This document shows, one piece after another, positions 15,717 through 24,556 of a stretch of DNA of 28,969 nt. The notes beneath the pieces were generated by a model. That model had not been told where the DNA came from and made no database searches. It saw nothing but the letters and a program-made list of their open reading frames with translations. The stretch's first letter is position 1; each line of letters begins with the position of its first letter. Location: contig URTA01000034.1 of the NCBI GenBank assembly GCA_900550645.1, positions 1 through 28,969 of the forward strand. Direction: 5' to 3'. This DNA is from an uncultured Porphyromonadaceae bacterium. Its GTDB lineage: Bacteria > Bacteroidota > Bacteroidia > Bacteroidales > Muribaculaceae. A program made the translations under genes and the position numbers.

Positions 15717-16544
15717 ATGGAGAAACTCATAATCACAGCAGCTATCTGCGGCGCGGAAGTCACCAAGGAGCAGAACCCCGCTGTCCCCTACACAGTAGAG
15801 GAGATAGTACGCGAGGCCAAGTCTGCCGTTGACGCCGGCGCAGCTATCGTACACATTCATGTGCGCGAGGACGACGGCACCCCGACACAGAGCAAGGCTC
15901 GATTCAAGGAGTGCATCGACGCTATATATAAGGTATGTCCCGATGTCATCCTCATACCCTCAACCGGCGGCGCAGTGGGTATGACTGCGGAAGAACGCCT
16001 GCAGCCCACAGAGCTGATGCCCGAAATGGCAACGCTCGACTGCGGCACGTGCAACTTCGGCGACGACGTGTTTGAAAACACCATGCCGATGATGCGTGCT
16101 TTCGGCAAGCGCATGATGGAAAACAACATCAAGCCCGAATATGAGTGCTTCGAGATGGGACACCTCGAGACTGTCCTCAACATGGCTCGCAAGGGCCAGG
16201 TGCCCGGCGCACCGATGCAGTTCAACTTCGTGCTCGGCGTGCCGGGGTGCACCGGCGCGACTGCACAGAACCTGGCTTGGCTGGTCAACGCCATCCCCGC
16301 CGGTTCCACATGGACAGCCACCGGCATCGGCCGCCACGCCTTCACCCTCGCGGCAGCAGCCATCGTCATGGGCGGCAACGTCCGCGTAGGCTTCGAGGAC
16401 AACCTCTACCTGGAGCGCGGCGTGCTGGCTAAATCCAACGGCGAACTCGTGGCAAAGGTAGTGCGCCTGGCCAAGGAACTCGGCCGTGAGGTAGCCTCCC
16501 CGGCAGAGGCCCGCGAGATACTTGGCCTCAAGCCCCGCAAATGA
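15717..16544 (+). CDS. kce: 3-Keto-5-aminohexanoate cleavage enzyme (BKACE family)
   Basis: Kce joins 3-keto-5-aminohexanoate with acetyl-CoA and cleaves it to acetoacetate and 3-aminobutyryl-CoA. The 275-residue protein belongs to the DUF849/BKACE TIM-barrel family. The zinc-binding His pair is visible in AAIVHIHVREDDG, and the family blocks IIT-AAICGAEVTKEQNPAVP, IPSTGGAVGMTAEERLQP, DCGTCNFGDDVFENT, PEYECFEMGHLETV, LGVPGCTGATAQNL and GIGRHAFTLAAAAIVMGGNVRVGFEDNLYL are all present. Surroundings (kal before, kdd after) settle the substrate. There is no frameshift or truncation. Confidence 0.96.
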   Translation: MEKLIITAAICGAEVTKEQNPAVPYTVEEIVREAKSAVDAGAAIVHIHVREDDGTPTQSKARFKECIDAIYKVCPDVILIPSTGGAVGMTAEERLQPTELMPEMATLDCGTCNFGDDVFENTMPMMRAFGKRMMENNIKPEYECFEMGHLETVLNMARKGQVPGAPMQFNFVLGVPGCTGATAQNLAWLVNAIPAGSTWTATGIGRHAFTLAAAAIVMGGNVRVGFEDNLYLERGVLAKSNGELVAKVVRLAKELGREVASPAEAREILGLKPRK

Positions 16545-16605
16545 CATCTCTACAAAGCATTTAACTGACACTCAAGAAAATAACAAACTCAAAATATCAA
16601 GAACC

Positions 16606-17649
16606 ATGCAGAAAAAAGGAAACAAATACGGCACACACCGCGTGCTTGACCCCGTCGGCGTACTTCCCCAGCCCGCCAACAAGCTCGACAACAACATGGA
16701 CGAGATCTACGACAATGAAATCCTGATCGACGTTCAGACACTCAACATCGACTCTGCCAGCTTCACTCAGATTGAGGAGCAGGCAGGCGGCGACAAGAAG
16801 AAAATCGCCGAAATCATGCTCGACATCGTTGCAAAGCAGGGCAAGCACCGCAACCCCGTGACCGGTTCTGGCGGCATGCTCCTCGGCACTGTTGAGAAGA
16901 TCGGCGACGCGCTGAAAGGCAAAATCGACCTCAAGGAAGGCGACAAGATCGCTACCCTCGTATCCCTGTCACTGACTCCGCTGCGCATCGACAAGATCAA
17001 GGACATCCGTCCCGAAATCGACCAGGTTGACATCGACGGCAAGGCTATCCTCTTCGAGAGCGGCATCTACGCCAAGATACCCAGCGACCTGCCCGAGAAC
17101 CTCGCCCTGTCAGCACTTGACGTGGCCGGCGCACCCGCACAGACTGCCAAGCTCGTCAAGCCCGGCGACACCGTGCTCATCATCGGAGCAGGCGGCAAGT
17201 CCGGCATGCTCTGCTGCTACGAGGCTAAGAAGCGTGCCGGCGTGACTGGCAAGGTTATCGGCCTGTGCCACAGCGAGCGCAGCACCGAGCGTCTGAAGAA
17301 GCTCGGCTTCTGCGACGTAGTCTTCGCAGCTGACGCTACCAAGCCCGTTCCCGTAATGGAGAAGATCGAGGAGCTGACCGGCGGCAAGATGTGCGACATC
17401 ACTATCAACAATGTCAACATCCCCGACACTGAGATGACTTCAGTGCTCTGCACCAAGGACGACGGCATCGTTTACTTCTTCTCAATGGCCACCAGCTTCA
17501 CCAAGGCTGCTCTCGGCGCCGAGGGCGTCGGCAGCGACGTGACAATGATCGTCGGCAACGGCTACACCAAGGGCCACGCCGAAATCACTCTCCAGGAGCT
17601 GCGTGAATGCGAGGCCCTGAGAAAGATCTTCACTGAACTGTACGCATAA
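16606..17649 (+). CDS. kdd: L-erythro-3,5-diaminohexanoate dehydrogenase
   Basis: Kdd oxidatively deaminates 3,5-diaminohexanoate to 3-keto-5-aminohexanoate with NAD(P)+. From the ATG at 16606 (MQKKGNKYGTHRVLDP) it has 347 residues, the usual length. The N-terminal region (KYGTHRVLDPVGVLPQPANK) is characteristic of the family, and the Rossmann dinucleotide motif is VLIIGAGGKSGMLCC. The open frame reaches back to 16522 inside kce, but those 28 extra residues have no family-like character. It follows kce with a 61-bp gap and no promoter. Two hairpins in the 118 bp after it separate it from kamA. Confidence 0.95.
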   Translation: MQKKGNKYGTHRVLDPVGVLPQPANKLDNNMDEIYDNEILIDVQTLNIDSASFTQIEEQAGGDKKKIAEIMLDIVAKQGKHRNPVTGSGGMLLGTVEKIGDALKGKIDLKEGDKIATLVSLSLTPLRIDKIKDIRPEIDQVDIDGKAILFESGIYAKIPSDLPENLALSALDVAGAPAQTAKLVKPGDTVLIIGAGGKSGMLCCYEAKKRAGVTGKVIGLCHSERSTERLKKLGFCDVVFAADATKPVPVMEKIEELTGGKMCDITINNVNIPDTEMTSVLCTKDDGIVYFFSMATSFTKAALGAEGVGSDVTMIVGNGYTKGHAEITLQELRECEALRKIFTELYA

Positions 17650-17660
17650 GCAATCTGATA

Positions 17661-17749
17661 TGGAGACGGCACGTCACGCCAGCCGGTGCGGCGTGGCGTC
17701 CCCATACCCATTATTATCCGACACGGCGCGAAAACGCCGTAGCGGATAA
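17661..17749 (+). other. Two hairpins between kdd and kamA
   Basis: The first hairpin pairs ACGTCACGCC with GGCGTGGCGT (about 17682-17710, one G-T pair, 9-nt loop). The second is striking: TTATCCG (17714-17720) with CGGATAA (17743-17749) and, inside it, ACGGCG (17723-17728) with CGCCGT (17735-17740), with a symmetrical 2-nt internal loop. Neither is followed by a T-run. They may be RNA-processing or stabilising elements that set different amounts of the upstream and downstream parts of the operon mRNA. Confidence 0.55.
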
Positions 17750-17767
17750 CGTCATAAGATACCCCAA

Positions 17768-19000
17768 ATGAAAGAAAGCAGAAGAAAGGAGTTTTTCCCC
17801 GAGGTGACAGACGAGCAGTGGAACGACTGGCACTGGCAGGTGAGAAACCGCATAGAGACTGTTGACCAGCTCAAGAAATACCTGAAACTGAGCGAGAAGG
17901 AGGAAAACGCCATCCGTGAGGCTCTCAAGCACCTGCGCATGGCCATCACCCCCTACTACCTCAGCCTCATCGACACAGAAAACCCCGACTGCCCCATCCG
18001 CAAGCAGTGCGTGCCGACAGAGAAGGAACTCCACAAGGCTACAGCCGACCTGGACGACCCCTTGCACGAGGACAGTGACTCTCCTGTGCCGGGACTGACA
18101 CACCGCTATCCCGACCGCGTGCTTTTCCTCATCACCGACCAGTGCTCAATGTACTGCCGTCACTGCACACGCCGCCGCTTTGCCGGCCAGCATGACAGCG
18201 CAGTCCCCAAGGACCGCATCGACAAGTGCATAGAGTACATCGCCCGCACTCCGCAGGTTCGCGACGTGCTGCTCTCCGGCGGCGACTGCCTCCTGGTGAG
18301 CGACGAGACCCTCGAGTACATCATCAGCCGTCTGCGCCAGATTCCCCACGTGGAAATCGTGCGCCTCGGCAGCCGTGTCCCCGTGGTATGCCCCCAGCGC
18401 ATCACCCCGGAGCTGTGCAACATGCTCAAGAAATACCACCCCATCTGGCTCAACACGCACTTCAACCACCCCGACGAGGTGACTGCCGAATCCAAGCAGG
18501 CTTGCGCCCGCCTGGCCGATGCCGGCATACCTCTGGGCAACCAGTCGGTGCTGCTGCGCGGCATCAACGATGACACGGTCATCATGAAGAAGCTGATGCA
18601 CGAGCTGGTCAAGATGCGCGTGCGCCCGTACTACATCTACCAGTGCGACCTCTCGACAGGCATCGAGCATTTCCGCACACCGGTATCGAAGGGCATCGAA
18701 ATCATCGAGAACCTGCGCGGCCACACATCCGGCTATGCAGTGCCCACATTTGTCGTTGACGCTCCCGGCGGCGGCGGCAAGATACCCGTGATGCCCAACT
18801 ATGTGATTTCCCAGGCTCCCGGACGTGTAGTTCTGCGCAACTACGAGGGTGTCATCACCACATACACAGAGCCGGAGGAATACCCCGCGTTCCATGATGC
18901 TGAAGGTGCAACCAAGGAGGGCGTAGCATCGCTGCTCCACGGTGACCAGATGGCACTCGAACCCAGCAACCTGGCGCGTCACAACCGCAACAAGCACTAA
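17768..19000 (+). CDS. kamA: L-lysine 2,3-aminomutase
   Basis: KamA converts L-lysine to L-beta-lysine, the entry step of the pathway. It is a radical-SAM enzyme that also needs PLP. The 410-residue protein has the [4Fe-4S] motif CSMYCRHC within the TDQCSMYCRHCTRRRFAGQ region, the SAM-site segment DVLLSGGDCLL, and the PLP-lysine region VDAPGGGGKIPVMPNY. The C-terminal zinc-binding cysteines of some clostridial enzymes are not apparent. The start at 17768 gives MKESRRKEFFPEVTDEQW, as in related proteins. It opens the kam block, and kamB follows 18 bp downstream. Lysine rather than glutamate 2,3-aminomutase is favoured by the kamD/kamE genes nearby. Confidence 0.96.
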   Translation: MKESRRKEFFPEVTDEQWNDWHWQVRNRIETVDQLKKYLKLSEKEENAIREALKHLRMAITPYYLSLIDTENPDCPIRKQCVPTEKELHKATADLDDPLHEDSDSPVPGLTHRYPDRVLFLITDQCSMYCRHCTRRRFAGQHDSAVPKDRIDKCIEYIARTPQVRDVLLSGGDCLLVSDETLEYIISRLRQIPHVEIVRLGSRVPVVCPQRITPELCNMLKKYHPIWLNTHFNHPDEVTAESKQACARLADAGIPLGNQSVLLRGINDDTVIMKKLMHELVKMRVRPYYIYQCDLSTGIEHFRTPVSKGIEIIENLRGHTSGYAVPTFVVDAPGGGGKIPVMPNYVISQAPGRVVLRNYEGVITTYTEPEEYPAFHDAEGATKEGVASLLHGDQMALEPSNLARHNRNKH

Positions 19001-19018
19001 TCTGCTCACGCAGCGCCT

Positions 19019-20062
19019 ATGCAACTCCTGGAGGATATATGCAGGCACCGCAGTGTCGCCATAGCGGGACTGGCAAAGAATGCCGGCAAGACGGAATGTC
19101 TGAACTACATCCTGCGCCATGCAGGGGAGACGGGACGGCGTTTCGCCATAACCTCCATTGGAGTTGACGGTGAAAACCGCGACCAGGTCACTGACACCCA
19201 CAAGCCGGAAATCACCCTTTCCGCCGGGATGTATTTCGTCACCTCCGAGATGCACTACCGGCAGAAACGGCTGACAGCGGAGATACTCGACCTGAGCACC
19301 TACCAGACATCACTCGGGCGGCTGGTGACGGCACGCGCCGTTGACAGCGGCAAGGTGATACTCTCCGGGCCCGCCGACACGGCGACAGTGCGCCGCCTGA
19401 TAACGTCGATGCAGGGCCTCGGAGTGCAGACCACGATAGTGGACGGGGCGTTGTCGCGGCTGTCGCTCAGCGCGCCTGAAGTCACCGACGCCATGGTGCT
19501 CGCCACCGGGGCTGCCCTATCGCCAAACATACAGCGCATCGTGCAGCAGACCCGGTACGTCTACGACCTGATTTCGCTGCCGCGCATTGAGGGGAAGCTG
19601 GCAGAGGCGTTGGGCAGCATACAGCAGGGCGTACGCACTGTTGACACTGGCGGCAGCGTGCATGACCCCGGCATTCAGTCGGCATACATGGTCGAATCAC
19701 GCAAGGACGAGCTGTTCCGCCACGGCAAGACCATCTATGTGGCAGGGGCTGTAAGCGAAAAACTGATGAAGTTCCTCGCCTCGCAACGCGAAGTGAAGGG
19801 AACTGTTCTGATAATGAAAGACTTCACGCGGATGTTTGCCGAGCCGCAGACGTACTACACGTTTCTGCGCAAGGGAGGCAGCGTGAGGGTGCTCCACACG
19901 ACACAGCTGATAGCCGTGACCGTCAACCCGCGCTCGCCGCAAGGCTACACCGTAGACACCGGGCAGCTGCAGGACGCTTTGCGCCAGCATATCAGCGTGC
20001 CAGTCTACGACGTAATGGAAATACAAAAGAAAGAACGAGAGCAATCTCTACAGACTGCATAA
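19019..20062 (+). CDS. kamB: KamB-like P-loop protein of lysine-fermentation clusters, function unknown
   Basis: The 347-residue protein begins with a nucleotide-binding loop, GLAKNAGKT at residues 17-25 (the first Gly is one residue further from GKT than in the textbook Walker A). No enzyme domain is recognised beyond that. The region SAGMYFVTSEMHYRQKR and the C-terminal blocks VYVAGAVSEKLMKFL-like and ITVNPRSPQGYTVD may form a second domain. As I recall, a gene of this type stands between kamA and kamC in the lysine-fermentation clusters described for Fusobacterium and related anaerobes, and its role was not determined. Here it lies 18 bp after kamA and 16 bp before kamC, so it is surely co-expressed. 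A part in assembling or repairing the B12-dependent aminomutase is inference. Confidence 0.8.
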   Translation: MQLLEDICRHRSVAIAGLAKNAGKTECLNYILRHAGETGRRFAITSIGVDGENRDQVTDTHKPEITLSAGMYFVTSEMHYRQKRLTAEILDLSTYQTSLGRLVTARAVDSGKVILSGPADTATVRRLITSMQGLGVQTTIVDGALSRLSLSAPEVTDAMVLATGAALSPNIQRIVQQTRYVYDLISLPRIEGKLAEALGSIQQGVRTVDTGGSVHDPGIQSAYMVESRKDELFRHGKTIYVAGAVSEKLMKFLASQREVKGTVLIMKDFTRMFAEPQTYYTFLRKGGSVRVLHTTQLIAVTVNPRSPQGYTVDTGQLQDALRQHISVPVYDVMEIQKKEREQSLQTA

Positions 20063-20078
20063 ACGAACAACATTATAT

Positions 20079-21479
20079 ATGGTATTACGCGAAATAATGG
20101 ACATAATCCCCGGCATGGCGTACATAGTCGACAGGATTGAAGTGATGTCTGCTCCGGGACGGCGCAGGCTCATGTCGTTGCCATGGCTGCGTGATGCCGA
20201 AAGCATACGCCGCGCCCTCGAGGCTGTCGGCGAACTTGCAGCCGAGGACAGCAATCTCGCCAGCACCAAGGCGATGGACGCGATACGCCTTGCGCTGATG
20301 CAAATCAAGGAAATCAAGGGCACGGCAGCACGAATACTCCAGGCTGACAGACTCGACGACATTGAGCTTTTCGAGCTGAAATCATTCGCCCTCACGGCTA
20401 TGGACCTGCGCAAAGCACTGATGCAGACATCGATAACAGCTGTATCAATGCCCGACCTCGAGCCTGTGGCAGACATACTCGACCCGCGACGCGCCCGTGT
20501 CCCCCACTTCTACATATACGACGATTATTCGCCCGAACTGGCAGCCGTGCGCAAGCGCATCAAGGCTCTCAACGCCGACGGCTCTGAAGAAGCGACACGC
20601 GAGGCGGAACAGCTGTTCATCACCGCCACCGAGCTGGAAGACGGCATACGCGAAGACCTGTCGCGGCAGCTGCACGCCCATGCCGACGACATAAACGAGG
20701 CTCTCGCGCAAGTGGCGCAGCTCGACGTGCTGCAGGCACTGTCACGCCTCGCCGCAAGCGAACACCTCTCCAGACCCGAAACCGCAGACCGGGGCTTACG
20801 CTATACGGGGCTGGTAAATCCCGCTGTCCGCGCGGCACTGGCACAGAAAGGGAAGACGTACCAGCCGGTAGACATAACACTACGCCCCGGAGCTACAGTC
20901 ATCACCGGCGCAAACATGGCCGGCAAGAGCGTTCTGCTCAAGTCTGCCGCGCTGGCACAGGCCATGATGCAGTTCGGCATATACGTCCCTGCCGCAGAAG
21001 CCCACGTAGCGCCGGTAGACGAGATACTGCTGAGCATCGGCGACGACCAGTCCGAGATGTCAGGGCTGTCGTCCTACGCCGCCGAGATGATGCGCATCGA
21101 CACCATCCTCAGCAGGCTGCGGTCTGGCATACGCGCACTCGTCCTCATCGACGAGCCGGCACGCACCACCAACCCCGTCGAGGGCCTTGCGCTGGTACAG
21201 GCTCTCACCTCCATACTGTCGGGCTACGACAGCACAACCGCCCTCACCACGCACTACAGCGGCATTACAGTGCCATGCCACAGGCTGCGCGTCAAGGGGC
21301 TCGGTGACATACCGCCCGGAACGCCGCTGCGACCGGGCGACCTGAACAGGTACATCGACTACTCACTCACCGAAGAAGCCGGCGACAGCGTGCCCCACGA
21401 GGCTGTACGCATAGCCAGGCTGCTCGGCGTCGATGCCGAACTGATAGACAAAACACAATCAATTATAGAACAAAACTAA
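20079..21479 (+). CDS. kamC: KamC-like MutS-family ATPase without mismatch-recognition domains
   Basis: The 466-residue protein corresponds to the core and ATPase domains of MutS. The Walker A loop is ITGANMAGKSVLLK (about residues 277-290), the signature stretch is DDQSEMSGLSSYAAEM, Walker B is ALVLIDEPARTTNPVEG and the H-loop is LTTHYSGI. MutS proper is about 850 residues and starts with a mismatch-binding domain; none is present here, so mismatch repair is unlikely. Its position between kamB and kamD matches the MutS-related gene known from lysine and ornithine aminomutase clusters. MutS-like ATPases work as dimers that clamp a partner; using that to open or reload the AdoCbl-dependent mutase is a reasonable but unproven idea. 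Confidence 0.85.
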   Translation: MVLREIMDIIPGMAYIVDRIEVMSAPGRRRLMSLPWLRDAESIRRALEAVGELAAEDSNLASTKAMDAIRLALMQIKEIKGTAARILQADRLDDIELFELKSFALTAMDLRKALMQTSITAVSMPDLEPVADILDPRRARVPHFYIYDDYSPELAAVRKRIKALNADGSEEATREAEQLFITATELEDGIREDLSRQLHAHADDINEALAQVAQLDVLQALSRLAASEHLSRPETADRGLRYTGLVNPAVRAALAQKGKTYQPVDITLRPGATVITGANMAGKSVLLKSAALAQAMMQFGIYVPAAEAHVAPVDEILLSIGDDQSEMSGLSSYAAEMMRIDTILSRLRSGIRALVLIDEPARTTNPVEGLALVQALTSILSGYDSTTALTTHYSGITVPCHRLRVKGLGDIPPGTPLRPGDLNRYIDYSLTEEAGDSVPHEAVRIARLLGVDAELIDKTQSIIEQN

Positions 21480-21494
21480 CATCACTGTCAAGAT

Positions 21495-23051
21495 ATGCAA
21501 AAGAGTAAATTAGGACTTGACTTCACCAAGGTCGCCCACGCCAAGGACGTGGCGCGTAAAATTGCTGTCGATGTACAGTCTTTCGTGGAGCAGTATACTA
21601 CAGTGGCGGTAGAACGCACACTGTGCCGTTTGCTGGGCATCGACGGCGTTGACGAGAACACCGTCCCCCTGCCCAATGTCCTCGTGTCCAGCCTCCAGGA
21701 AAAAGGCGTGCTCGGACAGGGCATACTTTTCTACCTCGGCAACGCCATCGCCGAAACCGGCAAAACGCCGCAGCAGATTGCGGAGAGCGTCTCCGCCGGC
21801 GAGCTTGACCTCACCACGCTGCCCCAACACAACGCAGACGAGATACATGGCGCCCTCAAGCCGTTCATCGACGCTTCCATAAAGCGCATCAGCGACCGCC
21901 GCGCCAAGAAGGAAAACTACCTCAAGACGCTCGGCGAGGGACCCAAGCCGTACCTGTACGTAATCGTCGCTACCGGCAACATCTACGAGGACGTGGTACA
22001 GGCACAGGCAGCAGCCCGCCAGGGCGCGGACGTGATTGCCGTGATACGCACGACCGGGCAGAGCCTCCTCGACTATGTTCCCTACGGCGCGACCACCGAA
22101 GGTTTCGGCGGCACTTTCGCCACACAGGAGAACTTCCGAATCATGCGCAAGGCTCTGGACGAAGTCGGAGAGGAAGTAGGCCGCTACATACGCCTCTGCA
22201 ACTACTGCTCCGGCCTCTGCATGCCCGAAATTGCAGCCATGGGCGCACTCGAAGGCCTTGACGTGATGCTCAACGACGCCCTTTACGGCATCCTGTTCCG
22301 CGACATCAACATGCAGCGCACACTCGTTGACCAGTTCATGTCGCGTGTCATAAACGGTTTTGCCGGCGTTATCATCAATACCGGCGAGGACAACTACCTC
22401 ACCACTGCCGATGCTGTCGAAGAAGCGCACACCGTGCTCGCCTCCGACCTCATCAACGAGCAGTTCGCCCTCATGGCCGGGCTCAAGGAAGAGCAGATGG
22501 GCCTCGGCCACGCTTTCGAGATGGACCCGATGCTCGAAAACGGCTTCCTCCTCGAGCTGGCACAGGCACAGATGATACGCGAAATTTTCCCGAAAGCCAC
22601 ACTCAAGTATATGCCGCCGACAAAGTTCATGACCGGCAACATATTCCGCGGACATATCCAGGACGCTCTCTTCAACATGATCGGCATCTGGACACACCAG
22701 GGCATACAGCTCCTCGGCATGCCTACAGAGGCTATACACACCCCCTTCATGTCTGACCGCTACCTCTCCATCGAAAACGCCAAGTACATCTTCGGCAACA
22801 TGAAGAGCATCGGCGAGGAAGTGGAGTTCAAGAAAGACGGCATGATACAGAACCGTGCCAAGGAAGTGCTGGACAAGGCCACAAGCCTGCTCGAGAACAT
22901 CGAGCGCGAGGGTCTGTTCACAGCTCTCGAAAAGGGTATTTTCGCCGACGTGAAACGCCCCAAGAACGGCGGCAAGGGCCTCGACGGCGTTGCCCCGAAA
23001 GGCACAAACTATCACAACCCGTTCATCGAGTTAATGATTAACCATAACTGA
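21495..23051 (+). CDS. kamD: Beta-lysine 5,6-aminomutase, alpha subunit
   Basis: KamD is the large subunit of the adenosylcobalamin- and PLP-dependent aminomutase that moves the terminal amino group of beta-lysine (or D-lysine) to give 3,5-diaminohexanoate (or 2,5-diaminohexanoate). The 518-residue length is normal. The protein starts KSKLGLDFTKVAHAKDVARKI and continues through PYLYVIVATGNIYEDVVQAQ, YVPYGATTEGFGGTFATQEN, CNYCSGLCMPEIAAMGALEG and YMPPTKFMTGNIFRGH, all typical of the TIM-barrel alpha subunit that holds PLP and the substrate. It lies 8 bp upstream of kamE, its obligatory partner. Confidence 0.97.
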   Translation: MQKSKLGLDFTKVAHAKDVARKIAVDVQSFVEQYTTVAVERTLCRLLGIDGVDENTVPLPNVLVSSLQEKGVLGQGILFYLGNAIAETGKTPQQIAESVSAGELDLTTLPQHNADEIHGALKPFIDASIKRISDRRAKKENYLKTLGEGPKPYLYVIVATGNIYEDVVQAQAAARQGADVIAVIRTTGQSLLDYVPYGATTEGFGGTFATQENFRIMRKALDEVGEEVGRYIRLCNYCSGLCMPEIAAMGALEGLDVMLNDALYGILFRDINMQRTLVDQFMSRVINGFAGVIINTGEDNYLTTADAVEEAHTVLASDLINEQFALMAGLKEEQMGLGHAFEMDPMLENGFLLELAQAQMIREIFPKATLKYMPPTKFMTGNIFRGHIQDALFNMIGIWTHQGIQLLGMPTEAIHTPFMSDRYLSIENAKYIFGNMKSIGEEVEFKKDGMIQNRAKEVLDKATSLLENIEREGLFTALEKGIFADVKRPKNGGKGLDGVAPKGTNYHNPFIELMINHN

Positions 23052-23059
23052 TTGCGACT

Positions 23060-23848
23060 ATGAGTGGAGGACTTTATTCAACCGAAAAACAAGATTTCGA
23101 CAAGACGCTTGACCTCAAGAAGATCAAGCCATACGGTGACACAATGAACGACGGCAAGACGCAGCTGAGCTTCACGCTCCCCGTCCCTGCCGGCGACGAA
23201 GCCATCGAGGCTGCCAAGCAGCTCCTCAAGAAAATGGGCTTCGAGAACCCTCTGGTCGTTTTTCACAAGGAGCTGACAGAAGGATACACCTTCTTCAACT
23301 GCTACGGCAGCTGCACGCACACCATCGACTATACCGACATCCACGTCCCCAAGGTTGAGGGCGTGAAATGGGACATGCACGAGTGTGACGACTACATACG
23401 AGAAAACATCGGCCGCCCCCTCGTCATGGTCGGGGCAAGCACCGGCACCGATGCGCACACTGTGGGCATCGACGCTATCATGAACATGAAGGGATTTGCC
23501 GGACACTACGGCCTGGAACGCTACGACATGATCGAGGCGCACAACCTCGGCAGCCAGGTCCCCAACGACGAGTTCATCGCCAAGGGCATCGAGCTGCACG
23601 CCGACGCGCTGCTCGTATCGCAGACTGTAACGCAGAAGGACGTACACATCAAGAACATGCTCGAGCTGGTAGAGATGCTCGAGGCCGAAGGCCTGCGCGA
23701 CAAAATCATACTCGTCTGCGGCGGCCCGCGCATCTCACACGAACTCGCCAAGGAACTCGGCTACGATGCCGGCTTCGGCATGAATACATACGCCGACGAC
23801 GTGGCTTCATACGTCGCTCAGGAGTATGTGCGACGTCACCCGAAATGA
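23060..23848 (+). CDS. kamE: Beta-lysine 5,6-aminomutase, beta (B12-binding) subunit
   Basis: KamE carries the cobalamin-binding Rossmann domain of the aminomutase. In the 262-residue protein the base-off B12 motif DxHxxG appears as DAHTVG with the cobalt-ligating His at position 133. Eleven residues later comes K144, in the place of the lysine that holds PLP as a Schiff base in the resting clostridial enzyme; both positions agree with the published numbering. Residues 1-100 form the dimerisation part (FFNCYGSCTHTIDYTDIHVP). The C-terminal half has LLVSQTVTQKDVHIKNM and ILVCGGPRISHELAKELGYD. All key residues are kept, so the enzyme should be active if B12 is supplied. Confidence 0.97.
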   Translation: MSGGLYSTEKQDFDKTLDLKKIKPYGDTMNDGKTQLSFTLPVPAGDEAIEAAKQLLKKMGFENPLVVFHKELTEGYTFFNCYGSCTHTIDYTDIHVPKVEGVKWDMHECDDYIRENIGRPLVMVGASTGTDAHTVGIDAIMNMKGFAGHYGLERYDMIEAHNLGSQVPNDEFIAKGIELHADALLVSQTVTQKDVHIKNMLELVEMLEAEGLRDKIILVCGGPRISHELAKELGYDAGFGMNTYADDVASYVAQEYVRRHPK

Positions 23849-23893
23849 CACTCTCCATACGTCAACAATGTAAAATCTAATATCATAAGCAAT

Positions 23894-24556
23894 ATGGACA
23901 AACAACAAATCAGAGAGACTATCGCACGCCGTGCAGCCCGCGAGCTGCATGACGGATATGTGGTAAATCTGGGAATAGGCTTGCCCACACTCATACCGGC
24001 TTTCCTGCCGGAGGGCGTTCACGTCACCCTCCACTCGGAAAACGGACTGCTGGGCATGGGCGCAAAGCCCGCCGAGGGCGAGGGTGACCCCGAGCTGACT
24101 GATGCCGGAGGCGCGTTCACCTCTATGCAGCCGGGGGCAAGCCTCTTCGACAGCGCAACCTCTTTCGGATATGTGCGCGGCGGACACGTCGATGTCACTA
24201 TCCTCGGCGCGCTCCAGACTGACGAACAGGGCAACCTGGCCAACTGGTGCATACCCGGCAAGAAGACCCCGGGAATGGGAGGCGCAATGGACCTGCTCGC
24301 CGGCGCACGCCGCGTCATCCTCGCCATGGAACACACTGCCAAGGGTAACCATAAAATCCTCAAGGAGTGCACACTCCCCCTCACCGCTGCCCACGCGGTC
24401 AACATGATCATCACCGAGATGGGCGTGATGATGGTGACTCCCAAGGGTCTCGAACTGACGGAATACAACCCCGAGTTCACGCTCGACCAAATCAAGGAAG
24501 CAACCGGTTGCGACCTTATCATTTCTGACAACCTCAAACCGATGACACAGGCATGA
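23894..24556 (+). CDS. atoA: Butyrate-acetoacetate CoA-transferase, beta subunit
   Basis: AtoA is the catalytic partner of AtoD. The 220-residue protein has the 3-oxoacid CoA-transferase B signature VVNLGIGLPTLIPAFLP and the catalytic glutamate in HSENGLLGMGAKP. Further conserved blocks are FDSATSFGYVRGGHVDVTILGALQTD and GNLANWCIPGKKTPGMGGAMDL. It lies 45 bp after kamE, and its stop overlaps the thiolase start by 4 bp (ATGA at 24553-24556). The reaction joins the two halves of the pathway: acetoacetate made by Kce accepts CoA from butyryl-CoA made by Bcd. Confidence 0.94.
   Translation: MDKQQIRETIARRAARELHDGYVVNLGIGLPTLIPAFLPEGVHVTLHSENGLLGMGAKPAEGEGDPELTDAGGAFTSMQPGASLFDSATSFGYVRGGHVDVTILGALQTDEQGNLANWCIPGKKTPGMGGAMDLLAGARRVILAMEHTAKGNHKILKECTLPLTAAHAVNMIITEMGVMMVTPKGLELTEYNPEFTLDQIKEATGCDLIISDNLKPMTQA

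Noticed and set aside
16522..16605. Longer Kdd start inside kce
   Set aside because: Extra residues are the other-frame reading of the kce end and linker; the family starts at MQKKGNKYG (16606).
20079..21479. DNA mismatch-repair MutS
   Set aside because: Only the core and ATPase domains are present, and the gene is embedded in the aminomutase operon; a repair role is not supported.
21510..23015. 501-codon minus-strand frame over kamD
   Set aside because: Shadow of the strongly codon-biased kamD; the translation has no recognisable protein character.
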